Shown here piece after piece: positions 45,407 through 56,269 of a DNA stretch of 64,000 nucleotides. This stretch comes from Balaenoptera acutorostrata. Taxonomy: Eukaryota > Chordata > Mammalia > Artiodactyla > Balaenopteridae. The translations under genes and the position numbers were made by a program. Positions within the stretch are counted from its first letter, which is position 1. Every line of letters begins with the position of its first letter. The DNA lies in the NCBI RefSeq assembly GCF_949987535.1, contig NC_080067.1, forward strand, positions 56,912,405-56,976,404, written 5' to 3'. The notes beneath the pieces are model-generated. The model was not told the DNA's origin. It did no database searches and saw only the letters and a list, made by a program, of their open reading frames with translations.

Positions 45407-45729
45407 GCGGGCACAGGCCTGAATAAGGAACCGGGCGCGCTCTGCAGAGATTCGCAGCCTCAGAGGGGAGCAAGAGGCAGAGGTGCAAATGCTGGTGAAG
45501 GAGGCGGGAGGTGTGTACGTGTCTGTGCTCTGGAACCTCACAAACTTCGGCTTCCACACTCTCCCTCTGATTCCTCTTCCCGAATACCTTCTAAAGGTTC
45601 TTGGTAAGTCACCTCCATGTTTTAGCTTCTCTTTCTTTCGCTCAGTAACTGTTACGGACTGTATATGGAGCACGGTCATAGACCGCACTGCGTATGGGAG
45701 TACGAGCAGAATTGAGAAGAGCAGATTTT
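45407..45729. other. ERV right flank, CpG-containing
   Basis: Begins with L2-like text ('gcacaggcctgaataagg') and includes 'aaccgggcgcgctctgcaga' with clustered CpGs, extending the CpG-rich zone of the 5' LTR. No exon supported. Confidence 0.4.
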
Positions 45730-45745
45730 TCTGCTTAATCTTTTT

Positions 45746-46044
45746 TTTTTTAAATAAATTTATTTTATTTATTTATTTATTTTTGGCTGCGTTGGGTCCT
45801 CGTTGCCGCGCGCGGGCTCTCTCCAGCTGTGGCGAGCGGGGCCTTCTCTTGTTGCGGAGCACGGGCTTTAGGTGCACGGGCCTCAGCAGCTGTGGCCCGC
45901 GGGCTCCAGAGCGCAGCCTCCGTAGCCGTGGCGCACGGGCCCAGCCGCTCCGCGGCACGTGGGATCCTCCCGGACCAGGGCTCGAACCCGTGTCCCCTGC
46001 ACTGGCAGGTGGACTCCCAACCACTGCGCCACCAGGGAAGCCCC
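45746..46044 (-). mobile_element. CHR-type SINE, CpG-rich copy
   Basis: Complement orientation, tail at 45750-45780, head ending CACCAGGGAAGCCCC. It retains many CpGs, suggesting a young copy. Target duplication TCTGCTTAATCTTTTT at 45730-45745 and 46045-46060. Confidence 0.95.
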
Positions 46045-46350
46045 TCTGCTTAATCTTTTTGAGGAAATTCTGAGATTGAAAGCTAAGGTAGTTAAAGGCG
46101 GGAGGTGGTTTAGTTTTCCAGAGATCAGGAAGAGTTCTGGGATCTTGGACAACCTGGTTGCTGAAGGAATTGCAAAAGGGTTAATACCAGGAATTAGGCA
46201 CCTTAAAAGTCAGCACAGCTGATAGAAGTTTATTTAGAGACTTGGAGAATGAAAGGGTCTGAGTAAATCAATTGTGGATGGGGTGAAGATGCTTATATTT
46301 GAATGGTGTGGTAGTGATTCATCACTTCCTACTATCAGTAAATCAAGTTC

Positions 46351-47040
46351 TAGTAGGTCTGTGTCTTTATTCCCGTCTTACCACTAGGTTCCTCATGACC
46401 TTTTTCTTCCCCTTAGATTCCATATACATGTGTTAGCATACTGTATTTGTTTTTCTCTTTCTGACTTACTTCACTCTGTATGACAGACTCTAACTCCATC
46501 CACCTCACTACAAGTAATTCAATTTCGTTTCTTTTTATGGCCGAGTAATATTCCATTGTATACATGTGCCACATCTTCTTTATCCATTCATCCGATGATG
46601 GGCACTTTGGTTGCTTCCATGTCCTGGCTATTGTAAATAGAGCTGCAGTGAACATTTTGGTACATGACTCTTTTTGAATTATGGTTTTCTCAGGGTATAT
46701 ACCCAGTAGTGGGATTGCTGGGTCGTATGGATGGACTTGAGGATATGGGGAAGGGGAAGGGTAAGCTGTGACAAAGTGAGAGAGTGGCATGGACATATAT
46801 ACACTACCAAACGTAAAATAGATAGCTAGTGGGAAGCAGCCGCATAGCACAGGGAGATCAGCTCGGTGCTTTGTGACCACCTAGAGGGGTGGGATAGGGA
46901 GGGTGGGAGGGAGGGAGATGCAAAAGGGAAGAGATATGGGAACATATGTATATGTATAACTGATTCACTTTGTTGTAAAGCAGAAACGAACACACCATTG
47001 TAAAGCAATTATACTCCAATAAAGATGTTAAAAAATAAAT
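46351..47040 (+). mobile_element. L1 3'-end insertion with 5' inversion (twin priming)
   Basis: 46351-46730 is L1 ORF2-end/3'-UTR text on the minus strand. 46731-47040 is the directly following L1 3' UTR on the plus strand, ending ACTCCAATAAAGATGTTAAAAAATAAAT. Compared with the L1 at 12.1-12.85 kb, the two parts are neighbouring segments with only a few bases lost at the join. Perfect 11-bp target duplication AAATCAAGTTC at 46340-46350 and 47041-47051. A 155-codon minus frame (46413-46880) crosses the join and is chimeric. Confidence 0.92.
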
Positions 47041-47079
47041 AAATCAAGTTCAAGTTCTTTTAGGGGGGCAGTTTTTACT

Positions 47080-50000
47080 TAAAAATTTTTTCCAGCTTTA
47101 TTGAGGTATAATTGCCAATTAAAAAATATGTATATTTAAGGTGTACAACTTGATAATGTGATATACATATACATTGTGAAAGAATCACCACAATCAATTT
47201 AATTAACATATCCATCATCTTGAATAGTTACTAGTTTCTTTTTCTGGTGAGAGCATTTAAGATCTACCCTCTTAGCAAATTTCAAGTATTCAGTACAGAA
47301 TTATTAACTATAGTCACATTGTTGTACATGAGATCTCCAGAAGAAATTCATCATGCATAACTGAAACTTTGTACCCTCTGACCAACCTTTCCCCATCCCC
47401 CTCTCCCCTCAGCCCCTAGTAACCACCATTTATACTCTCTGCTTCTGTGAGTTTGATGAGTATTTTATATTACACATGTAAGCAAGATCATACTGTATTT
47501 GTCTTTCTGTGTCTGGCTTATTTCACTTAACGTCGTGTCCCCCAAGTTCATCCATGTTGCTGCAAGTGGCAGGATTTCCTTCTTTTATCTGGCTGAATAA
47601 TATTCCATTGTATGGAATGTAGGCCACATTTTTTTATCCACTCATCTGTTAATGGACACTTAGGTTGTTGCCACATTTTGGCTATTGTGAATAATGTTGT
47701 GATGAACATGAAGGTGTAGATATTTTTTCAAGATACTGATTTCATTTATTTGGGTATATACCCAGTAGTGGGCTTGCTGGATTATGTGGTAGTTCTATTT
47801 TTAATTTTTTGAGGAACCTCCATACCGTTTTCTATAATGGATGTATCAATTTACATTCCCACTAACAGTGTAAGTGTTGTTTTTTTCCCATATGCTCGCC
47901 AACTCCTGTTATATTTTATCTTTCTGATAATAACCATTCTAACAGGTTTGAGGTGATATCTCATTGTGCTTTTGATTTGCATTTCTCTGGTTATTAGTGA
48001 AGCTGAGCACCTTTTCATATATCTGTTGGTCATATGTATGTCTTCTTTTGAGAAATGTCTATTCTGGTCCTTCATCCATTTTTTATTTTTTGTTTTTTAA
48101 TTTTTTTGGTTTTTATAGGCATTTATTTTGAAAAGCACATGGATTGCCCATGACCAAAGTGGTAACCATTTAAATTTTGGCTTATTATCAGTTCTGAGAG
48201 TTAAATTCTGGTTTTGTTTGTTCTGCTGAGAAAACAAGTTTTCTCAGGAACCTTTTAATTTCTCTTACTTTTGAGAAAACTTGACCCTACTGAACCTTGA
48301 ATGAAAATTTCAAATCAATATGGAGATTCACATAGGCACTATTATTTTACAGATGAAAAACTGAGGGCTCAAGTATCTTGTCTAGGGCCACAGGTAAATG
48401 ATGACAGAAGCAGTGAGAAAATCCTGGGCTATTTCCCAGCATGGTAGAGTAGGGTTTCAGACCACTATTCCCCTGAAAATTAGCTGGAGGTGGCCACTTA
48501 TAGTGAAATTCCTTCCTGTTAGTGCTTATTGGGTTCCCCTGGAGACCGTGACCATGTTCCTTCAAGGATCCTCAGCCCTTTACAAGGGGAAGCCTCCTTC
48601 CCACGGGAGCCCGAGTTTTCTGCTTGCCTCTGTCTAGATCTTCCTGGTGGCACAGAATATGAATGTCTCAAGGCAGCACGCCAGCGCTCAATGATCTTGG
48701 AAGTTTAAGGAGACCAAGTGTTAGTATACTGTACACTGGAATACGATGCCCGATTTCTTAGGAAGCCAATAATTCACTAGAAGCAGGCCCCCTCCAACTC
48801 AGACCCACGGATAGTTTGAACCCACGGTTACTCAGCCCACAGGGACTGGCTGAGCGGCTGGAAGGTCCGACGACTGACTGTCCTCTTGTTTGATAGCACC
48901 GTGTGGGATTTCCTGTCACTGGGGGTGTGGCAGAGCAGAGCATCCAAAGTGTACGCGGTGACCTGGCCATGTATGTGCAGTTTCCCATACAGCTCATCAA
49001 ATGTGGCCAGAAGAGCGGGCACATCCTGCACTTTTTCCCTTCACTTCACTTTTTTCTCAGTGTCTATTCTGGTCCTTCATCCATTTTTTAAAAAATTGAA
49101 GTATAGTTGCTGTACAATATTATATAAGTTACAGGTATACAATATAGTGATTCACAAGTTTTAAAGGTTATACTCCATGTATAGTTATTATAAAATATTG
49201 ACAATATTCCCCATGTTGTACAATATATCCTTGTAGCTTATTTTATATCTAATAGTTTGTTCATTTTTTAAATTGGGTTATTTGGGGGCTTTTTGCTGTT
49301 GAGTTTTATGAGTTCTTAATATATTATGGATATTAACCCCTTATCAGATATATGGTTTATAAATATTTCCTTCTGTTCTGTAAGTTCGCTTTTCATTCTG
49401 CTGATGGTTTCCTTTGCTGTGCGAAGCTTTTTACCTTGATGAAATTCCATTTATCTATTTTTGTTTTTGTTGCTTGTGTTTTTGGTGTCATATCCAAAAA
49501 ATTATTGCCCTGACCAATGTCAAACTTTTTTTCCCTGTTTTCTTCTATGACTTTTATGGTTTCATGTCTTACTTTTAAGTCTTTAATCGATTTTAAGTTG
49601 ATTTGTTTATGTCGTGTAAGATAAAGGTCTAATTTCATTCTTTTGCATGTGGATATCCAGTTTTTCCAGCACTGTTTATTGAAGAGACTATCCTTTCCCC
49701 ATTGTGTGTTCTTGCCACGCTTGTTGACAATCAGTTGACTATAGGTTTATTTCTGAGCTCGCTATTCTATTGCTCTTCACATGTGTTTTTCAGCCAGAAC
49801 CATAATCTTTCAATTACTGTAGCTTTGCAATATATTTTGAAATGGCTCCAGCTTTGTTTTCTTGCTCAAGATGCTTTGGCTATTTGGGGTCTTTTATGGT
49901 TCCATGTGAATTTTAGGATTGTTATTTTCAATTTCTGTAGAGAATGAGATTGGGGTTTTAATAGGGATTGCATTGACTCTGTGGATCACTTTGGGTAATG

Positions 50001-50096
50001 GACACTTTTAACAATATAACTTCTTCCAATCCAGTAACAGAGGATGTCTTTCCACTTATCTGTGTCTTTTTTAATTTCCTTCATCAATGTTGTATC
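47080..50096 (-). mobile_element. Antisense L1 (L1M-type), split by a processed pseudogene
   Basis: The plus strand reads the complement of an L1 3' UTR ('gctttattgaggtataattg' at 47096), then ORF2 C-terminus ('gtatatacccagtagtgggc'). After the pseudogene, more ORF2 complement follows ('atattaaccccttatcagat', 'tgtggatatccagtttttcc') to about 50095. An 81-codon minus frame (49393-49638) keeps recognisable ORF2 text. A diverged block at 49095-49260 may be a separate L1 3'-UTR piece. Confidence 0.8.
48086..49060 (-). pseudogene. Processed pseudogene of an unidentified mRNA
   Basis: A 975-base insertion flanked by a perfect 30-base duplication (48056-48085 and 49061-49090). At the left is a T-rich tract (48086-48107), the complement of a poly(A) tail. 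AATAAA lies on the minus strand at 48122-48127, about 15 bases before that tail. These are marks of an L1-mobilised, reverse-transcribed mRNA. The 5' end is truncated. A 68-codon minus frame (48828-49031), extended upstream to an in-frame TGA, ends the coding part. It includes [20 protein letters not shown] and ends SQSLWAE, which I read as the C-terminus of the source protein. I do not recognise the gene. The remaining 700 bases would be 3' UTR, including an MIR-like patch near 48330-48400. Confidence 0.82.
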
Positions 50097-50111
50097 AAGT
50101 TCAAATTCTTT

Positions 50112-50436
50112 TTTTTTTTTTTAAAGGATTTTTTTAAAAAAAATTATTATTTATTTATTTATTTATTTATTTTTGGCTGTGTTGGGTCTTCATTTCTGTG
50201 CGTGGGCTTTCTCAAGCTGTGGCAAGTGGGGGCCACTCCTTATCGCGGTGCGCGGGCCTCTCACTGTCACAGCCTCTCTTGCTGCGGAGCACAAGCTCCA
50301 GACGCGCAGGCTCAGCAGTTGTGGCTCACGGGCCCAGCCGCTCCGCGGCACGTGGGATCCTCCCAGACCAGGGCTCGAACCCGTGTCCCCCTCATTGGCA
50401 GGCAGACTCTCAACCACTGCGCCACCAGGGAAGCCC
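50112..50436 (-). mobile_element. CHR-type SINE, short subtype
   Basis: Complement orientation, tail 50112-50172, head ending CACCAGGGAAGCC. Perfect 15-bp target duplication AAGTTCAAATTCTTT at 50097-50111 and 50437-50451. Confidence 0.95.
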
Positions 50437-50451
50437 AAGTTCAAATTCTTT

Positions 50452-50935
50452 GACCTAGATTTTAAGATCCTCTGTGGTTTGGTCTTTGATGACCTCTCTA
50501 ACTTGATTTCCTACTATTCTCTAATTGGCTGTCCATGCTTTGGCTGAACTGAACTGCCCCCTGAATACATTTTCTCAATTCAATGCTTTTTCTTATGCTA
50601 GAGGAATGCCTCTATGAGGAAGCCTTTCTCTACCCTCTTCCACATCTTACTGTTTATCTAAGTCCACACCTTCCTATCTATCCTTCATGCTCCATCCCTC
50701 TGCCTCCATGAAATGCTAATTTATCCTCAGCAAGAAGCCATCTCCCTTTTTTTTGAAACTTTATTTCACCTGATTTGAATCTCTTTCAAGCTTGAGTGAC
50801 AATTTCCTTTTTATGTCCTCTTCCATAATGGACCATAGGCACATAAAGACAGGGACCATATCCTAACCATTTTTGTATTCCTTATAGTCCGTGTCTTGCA
50901 TAAAAACTCAAGAAATATTTGGTCAATAAATACAT
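50452..50935 (+). mobile_element. L2 LINE 3' end, sense
   Basis: 'gaggaagcctttctctaccc', 'cacataaagacagggaccat' and 'aagaaatatttggtcaataa' follow the L2 3' end in order. Non-coding. Confidence 0.75.
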
Positions 50936-50939
50936 ACTC

Positions 50940-51280
50940 TCAGGATTTTAAATTGGGGAGTTTGGATATTTTTGGCCATTATCTTAAACTCTCAATTGTT
51001 TCATTTCATCTCCTAAAACTCCTAAAACCGATTCTCATCTTCTGGTGTCTTTTTCCCATCAGTTCCTTCCCACCTAGGCTCCTTGGAGCTAACTCTGACC
51101 ATTTCTTCTTATCACCTCCATATCTAGTCAATTTCTATATCTTGTTAAATTTTCATTTATTGGGATCTGTCTTTGATATTTTCCAACGGTCTGCTTAATG
51201 ATCCTCTTAACTGTAGTCTTTCACTTTCTAGTCTCCCTTCCTACCACCCCACAAAGCCAGTCTTACTCCTCTAATGAGTA
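50940..51280. other. Unassigned sequence
   Basis: Pyrimidine-rich; the 100-codon frame spanning 50896-51198 overlaps the L2 end and shows no motif. A further L2-like origin is possible. Confidence 0.3.
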
Positions 51281-51281
51281 A

Positions 51282-51918
51282 TGGTAATAATAGCTAATAT
51301 TTATTGAGCACTTGAGAAGCGTTGCAACTAGGCGTTGCATTTACATACCGTGTCTCATTCTATTTTCCTATGAGACAGTGTTATGGATTGAATGTTTATG
51401 TCCCCTCAAAATTCATATGTCCTATCCCCAATGTGACTTTATTTGGAGATAGAGCCTTTAAAGAGGTAATTAAGGTTAAATGAAGTCTTAAGGGTGGGAC
51501 TTTGATCTGGTAGCATTAGTGTCTTTATAAGAGGAGGAATTAGAGAGCTTGCTTGCTCTCTCTCCATGCCCACACACCGAGGAAAGGTGATGTGGAGATG
51601 CAGTGAGAACGTGGCCATCTGCAAGCCAGATAAATAGCCCTTCCCGGAAACTGACTATACTAGCAACTTGATCTTGGACTTCTAGCCTCCAGAACTGTCA
51701 GAAAACTGTTGTTTAAGCCACCTAGTCTACGTTTATAATGGCAACCTGAGCAGACGAACATACGTAGATTACAGTATTAATCCATTTTCCTCATTTATGA
51801 ATGAGGATAATGAGGCTTAGAGTAGCTAAATGACGTACAGCTTGTAGATTGTACAGTTAGGATTTTAATCCATCTCTCCCCAATTCCAAATCCCTGTTCT
51901 TAGCCACTATGCTGTATT
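51282..51918 (-). repeat. MIR SINE, antisense, split by an MLT1 LTR
   Basis: Left part 51289-51381 ('taatatttattgagcacttg'), right part about 51766-51918 ('tttatgaatgaggataatga', 'tagccactatgctgtat'). Together they make one antisense MIR interrupted by the LTR. Confidence 0.75.
51382..51764 (+). mobile_element. MLT1-type solo LTR (ERVL-MaLR)
   Basis: Starts TGTTATGGATTGAATGTTTA and contains 'gactttatttggagatagag', 'ctttataagaggaggaatta', 'gagagcttgcttgctctctc', 'cttctagcctccagaactgt' and 'gtttaagccacctagtctac', ending GAGCAGACGAACA. This order is diagnostic for MLT1 LTRs. Confidence 0.92.
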
Positions 51919-51919
51919 T

Positions 51920-53170
51920 TTCATGCTTTCATATTTTTCAACGGTGTGCTACAAAACGGGCTTTCTGGGGGGGGTGGAAAGAAAGGCTGATTTATAGTGC
52001 TTGGCAATTTCTGCGGTGTAAATACTCCCATATTTAAAGCTACCAATGGTTTAGCAACTAGTTCTGCATATTTTATTAATTGGCTCTTGCAAGCCAACAC
52101 ACACTGCCTCTGGCACACCATTGGTTGCTCCCTTGCTCAAAAACCTCTTGAGGGAAAAAAAAAATCCTATAAAAAGTAAAACTCCATGAAGACAGGAACA
52201 GTGCTTCTCTTTTTAATTAGTGCAGTAGGTTTTCCATAAGCATTTGTTGAATATTAGCTACTTAAAAGATTTCATGTTTATTATTTCAACCAGCTAATGG
52301 TCCGTGGGGTAGGTATTATTATTATTATCATTTTAAAGATTAGAAAAATGAGGTTTAGTTGAGTAAGTACCTTGACATCTTTCCATTCTCATCCTGGGGC
52401 AAGGATTTTGTCTCCCCTGCGGTTTCAACAAAAGCAGTGTTTTAGGTAAGAGCACTTAAGTACTTGATAGATGATTGCTTGCATCATCCTGAGAATTCTG
52501 GCTCCCAAATCTGTGAAATGACAACCATTCCTGTTAAAATGGTTAAACCTTGTTTTACATTGATGATCTAAATGTGTGTGTGTGTGCACACGTACACATA
52601 CCAAGAGCAAAATAATAGTGGTTTTCTTAAATCACCTGGAAATATTAAATCTAGAAACAGAGCAAGAGATGTTTTTCTTGGCTCTACTCTAAGGGTTAAA
52701 AAGATACCCTTCAGTACCCCAAAGGAGCCAAATCCAGGGGGCCATCTACTTTTGAGGAGAAAATAAAAGATAATGTTAATCGGAACAACATTTAATGCTA
52801 CTCCAGGGATTTGCCCGCATCCTCTCACCCAACCTGAGACAGATTTCTGTGCCAGACGTGGGGAATCTGGAGTGAAGACGTTCAAGCCTGATTAATGTAT
52901 AGACCTGCATTAAAGTGTGTATCTTAGGGACCCAGAACCAGGTCTAGAAGAGGAGGTGCTGGGCCTCAAAAACCAGCTCCAAGAGGAACAGCTCAGCTCA
53001 AAGGGCTGTATGCAGTGAGTGGGAAGTCTGATGCAGGAGGTAACTACTACATGTGTATTATATTTGAAAATACCATTGAGCTCTCTTGAATCTACCTAAT
53101 AAATGGGAAGTTTATTAAAAGGCTCAAGGATAAAGTTGGGAAAGACATAGTAGTGATGTCTCAAATCCAG
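51920..53170. other. Unassigned sequence with a weak MIR
   Basis: 52230-52390 ('cataagcatttgttgaatat', 'taggtattattattattatc') is antisense-MIR-like. (GT)n with GCACAC lies at 52573-52595. Overlapping frames at 52568-52885 (minus) and 52572-52766 (plus) show no motif. Confidence 0.4.
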
Positions 53171-53185
53171 TCATAATGTCTTCTT

Positions 53186-53558
53186 TTTTTTTTAAACATG
53201 GATTTTTTTTCCTTTATTTAATTAATTAATTAATTATTGGCTGCGTTGGGTCTTTGTTGCTGCACACGGGCTTTCTCTAGCTGCGGCGAGTGGGGGCTAC
53301 TCTTCGTTGCGGTGGGCAGGCTTCTCATTGCAGTAGCTTCTTTTGTGGAGCTTGGTCTCTAGGCACACAGGCATCAGTAGTTGTGGCACGCGGGCTCAGT
53401 AGTTGTGGCTCTCAGGCTCTAGAGTGCAGGCACAGTAGCTGTGACACACGGGCTTGGTTGCTCCGCGGCATGTGGGATCTTCCCGGACCAGGGCTCGAAC
53501 CCGTGTCCCCTGCATTGGCAGGCGGATTCTTAACCACTGCGCCTACCAGGGAAGTCCC
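53186..53558 (-). mobile_element. CHR-type SINE, long subtype
   Basis: Complement orientation with TAGTTGTGGC repeats and head ending CTACCAGGGAAGTCC. Perfect 14-bp target duplication CATAATGTCTTCTT at 53172-53185 and 53559-53572. Confidence 0.95.
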
Positions 53559-53572
53559 CATAATGTCTTCTT

Positions 53573-54680
53573 AATATCTTTGGTGAAGTAGAAAAAGGTA
53601 CCCTTTCCCCAAGATGGTTTACTGACATTTTGTCTGGAAATTTTCACAGTGAATGGACATATGTATGATAAACAGGATATGAATGTCACCCCCTAGAGTA
53701 GTACAGTGCATAATCTATACACCCACACATTGTGGTAATACAGGGATTATCCAAAGTGTGTAAAAATATGATGGTGTGGAGGACAAGGAATTGATCAGTG
53801 AAGGATACAAATTTAGTCAAATGTAGAAAGGCTTCTTATCTAGAATCTATAATAAGATGTAATATTTATATAATCTCCTTCATATTCTGAGTGGCATGAA
53901 AAAGTTAAATTCTAATTAACCTTTAATGTACTAATCTGAAGGTTATTCTATCAATTTTAAATGGATCAGGGTGAAGCAGGGAGAGCAAATGCCTGGCCCA
54001 GGCTCTTGAGTGCGTGGCACAGGTACAATTTAAATGGAACTTTCTCCAGTTCTCTGTTGGAAGGATGAGTTTTTTTCTCTTTTTTCCCTAGCCATCTAGC
54101 TTAAAATTTAAATTTTAAAGCAAAGCTTTAATACAAGTGGAAAGTGGCAAAGACTAAACATACAAATAGATTTGAAGAAGATTTAGATAAATTCATAGAT
54201 GACAGACCCATAATGGTAACCAAGGGAGATAAGGATGCCTGAGGAGCATCCCTAACTATTGCACAGGATATCACCAAGAATGGCTCCTAAGGGGGCCACT
54301 GTCAGAGTTGGTAAACTAGGTCGGGGTGGGGCGGATATCTGTTTCCTATCCCATGGGTCACCCTAAATTTCTTATTAATGTTTGCCCACTGCCTTCCTTC
54401 TTTCCTTCCTTCCTTCTTTTCATTATCCATTTTAAAATCTCCTACAGACAGAGGCTATTACAGCAAAAGAACAGAACTGGGGCTGTATTTCCAACTGCCT
54501 CAGAACCACAGAATGTTCGATGGAAAGCTCTTTTCCTATCTGTTTCTTGGAACACCTATGATAATCCTTGCTTCTACAGTTGGGGGTCTCCTTACTGGAT
54601 GGTAAAAGTAGAAAGGGAAGGCCTACTGAAATCCCAGTTTCAATTTCAGCTTCCAGATTTTTCTTCCTTCATTAATTGAT
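53573..54680. other. Unassigned sequence
   Basis: Contains a short (TTCC)n tract at 54394-54420. A 117-codon plus frame (54326-54679) and a 75-codon shifted frame overlap there and carry no domain I recognise. No other repeat identified. Confidence 0.35.
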
Positions 54681-54684
54681 TACT

Positions 54685-55000
54685 TTATTGAGCCATTCAT
54701 TCACCAGAAGTAGCAAATAGTTTTGTGTGTAAAATATTTGACTAGGGTCCATAAAGACAAACAAATCATGGTTCCCAGTCTAAAAGTGTTAATGCTGATA
54801 ATAATGATGATGATGACAGGCTAATAAAAATAACAACCACAACATGACAGACACTAAACTAATTTCATTACATATGGATATTAATCCTACTCACAATGAT
54901 TATGTGAAATGGTTATTATTATCTCCTTTTTGTAGATCCAGAAACTGGAGCATAGAGAGGGGATGTGACTTTTCTCATTACAAAGCTAGTGAGGAAAGGG
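54685..55000 (-). repeat. L2-like then MIR-like relics, antisense
   Basis: 54685-54800 ('ttattgagccattcattcac', 'catggttcccagtctaaaag') suggests an antisense L2. 54840-55000 ('atctcctttttgtagatcca', 'gaaactggagcatagagagg') suggests an antisense MIR. Both heavily diverged. Confidence 0.55.
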
Positions 55001-55009
55001 ATACAACAT

Positions 55010-55765
55010 AAAAACTATGAAAGAAGGAAGAAAGTAAGGAGGACTGAAAGAGAGGAGCACATTCTGAACTGGAAGCTTGCAACGAAAGAGATGGGCTCTG
55101 GCTTCAAAATGATATCTCAGCTGGGTCTTGAAGAATGGGCAGAGAATGGTGGGTAGAAAATGAATATTCCAGGTGGAGATAATGTGTCATAGGTATTTGT
55201 TGCTTTTGGTTGCTGGGCCTCTATTATTTGTTCTTCTGGCACTAACGCTCTGACTTACTTTTGAAGAATTCTCTTCTCCCATTGAATAGTGTTTGTAAAA
55301 TGATCTATCAAGGTGCTCTGATTGCCTCCAGCCAAAGCCAGTTCCATTCGATGCTCTCTGGAGTTGGAATGTGAGCAGAGCGGCAAAAAACAAAACAAAA
55401 CAAAAAACTCAAAAATCTGGGGCTCACTTATTCACCTTGGCTGTGCCCCGAAGAGATTGTCCAACAGTTCCCGCTACTGAGCAACCCCCTGAACAACTCT
55501 GGTTCCTGTCCTTTCTGTGCTTTGCTCTTCAGAGTCTGTGAACTTCCACACATCCTTCCAGCCCATCCCCTTGCTCCCAAGGTAGCCAAAGTCAGTGTCT
55601 GTGGCTTGCAACAAAGAACTCAAAGTGGCAAGAATAAAGGCATGTGTGGGGTACACTGCAGAGTGCTGGACCATCCAGATTGTCAGCAGCGCAGAATGCA
55701 TGAAGAAGTGTAGTTAGAGCTACATCTGGAAAGGGAATTCGGAGCCTGGTTCTATGAGGTTGAAT
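55010..55765. other. Unassigned sequence with (CAAAA)n
   Basis: ACAAAAC units lie at 55388-55407. Opposed frames at 55474-55713 have no motif. No gene supported. Confidence 0.35.
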
Positions 55766-55769
55766 GCCA

Positions 55770-56260
55770 GGTTGAGAAGACTGAACTTCACCTGGTGAAA
55801 AATGGAGAACTATTGGAGCATCTAAGCTGGGGCAATACGGTTGTATCTCTCCTTCAAGAGTAATGTGATGACAGTGTGCTTATTCAGATTGTCGAATGTG
55901 GATAATGGAGGTAGGGTGATTAGGTAGGAAACTCTTGCAGTGGTCCAAGTGGGGGCTCATGAAGGCCTGGAGTCATGATGTAGAGGTGGCAATGCAAAGG
56001 TGTGCATGTGTGAAAGAGCTTCTTGTTCTTCTAGACAGGAACCAAGATGAGAGAATGCGGATTTGTAACAGAGTCGGTGGGGAACACATCCCATAGGTAT
56101 ATAGAGCTGATGAATGCTGTTGCGTTGTACCTTAAGCATCCCAGAGAAGGAGGTTGGGCTCGTAAAGAGGGATGCAGAAACTCAGTCTGGAGAGTAAGTC
56201 AGTTGGATTTGGACCAAATGAATATCTTGAGTTGTTATGTTGAAGCTTTGACCAGTCCCT
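55770..56260 (-). mobile_element. L2 LINE fragment, antisense
   Basis: 'tcttgcagtggtccaagtgg', 'gtggataatggaggtagggt' and 'gatgtagaggtggcaatgca' fit the complement of the L2 3' region. Confidence 0.6.
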
Positions 56261-56269
56261 TGACAAATA

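Noticed and set aside
45483..46073. 196-codon plus-strand open frame
   Set aside because: Its second half translates a CHR SINE in complement, giving the same [11 protein letters not shown] peptide seen in many other SINE frames. The first half is ERV flank. Not a gene.
46413..46880. 155-codon minus-strand open frame
   Set aside because: It crosses the inversion join of a twin-primed L1. One half is ORF2-derived and the other 3' UTR, so the protein is an artefact.
48828..49031. Reading the 68-codon pseudogene frame as a functional retrogene
   Set aside because: It is only the C-terminal end of a truncated copy, has an in-frame TGA upstream and no ATG start of its own.
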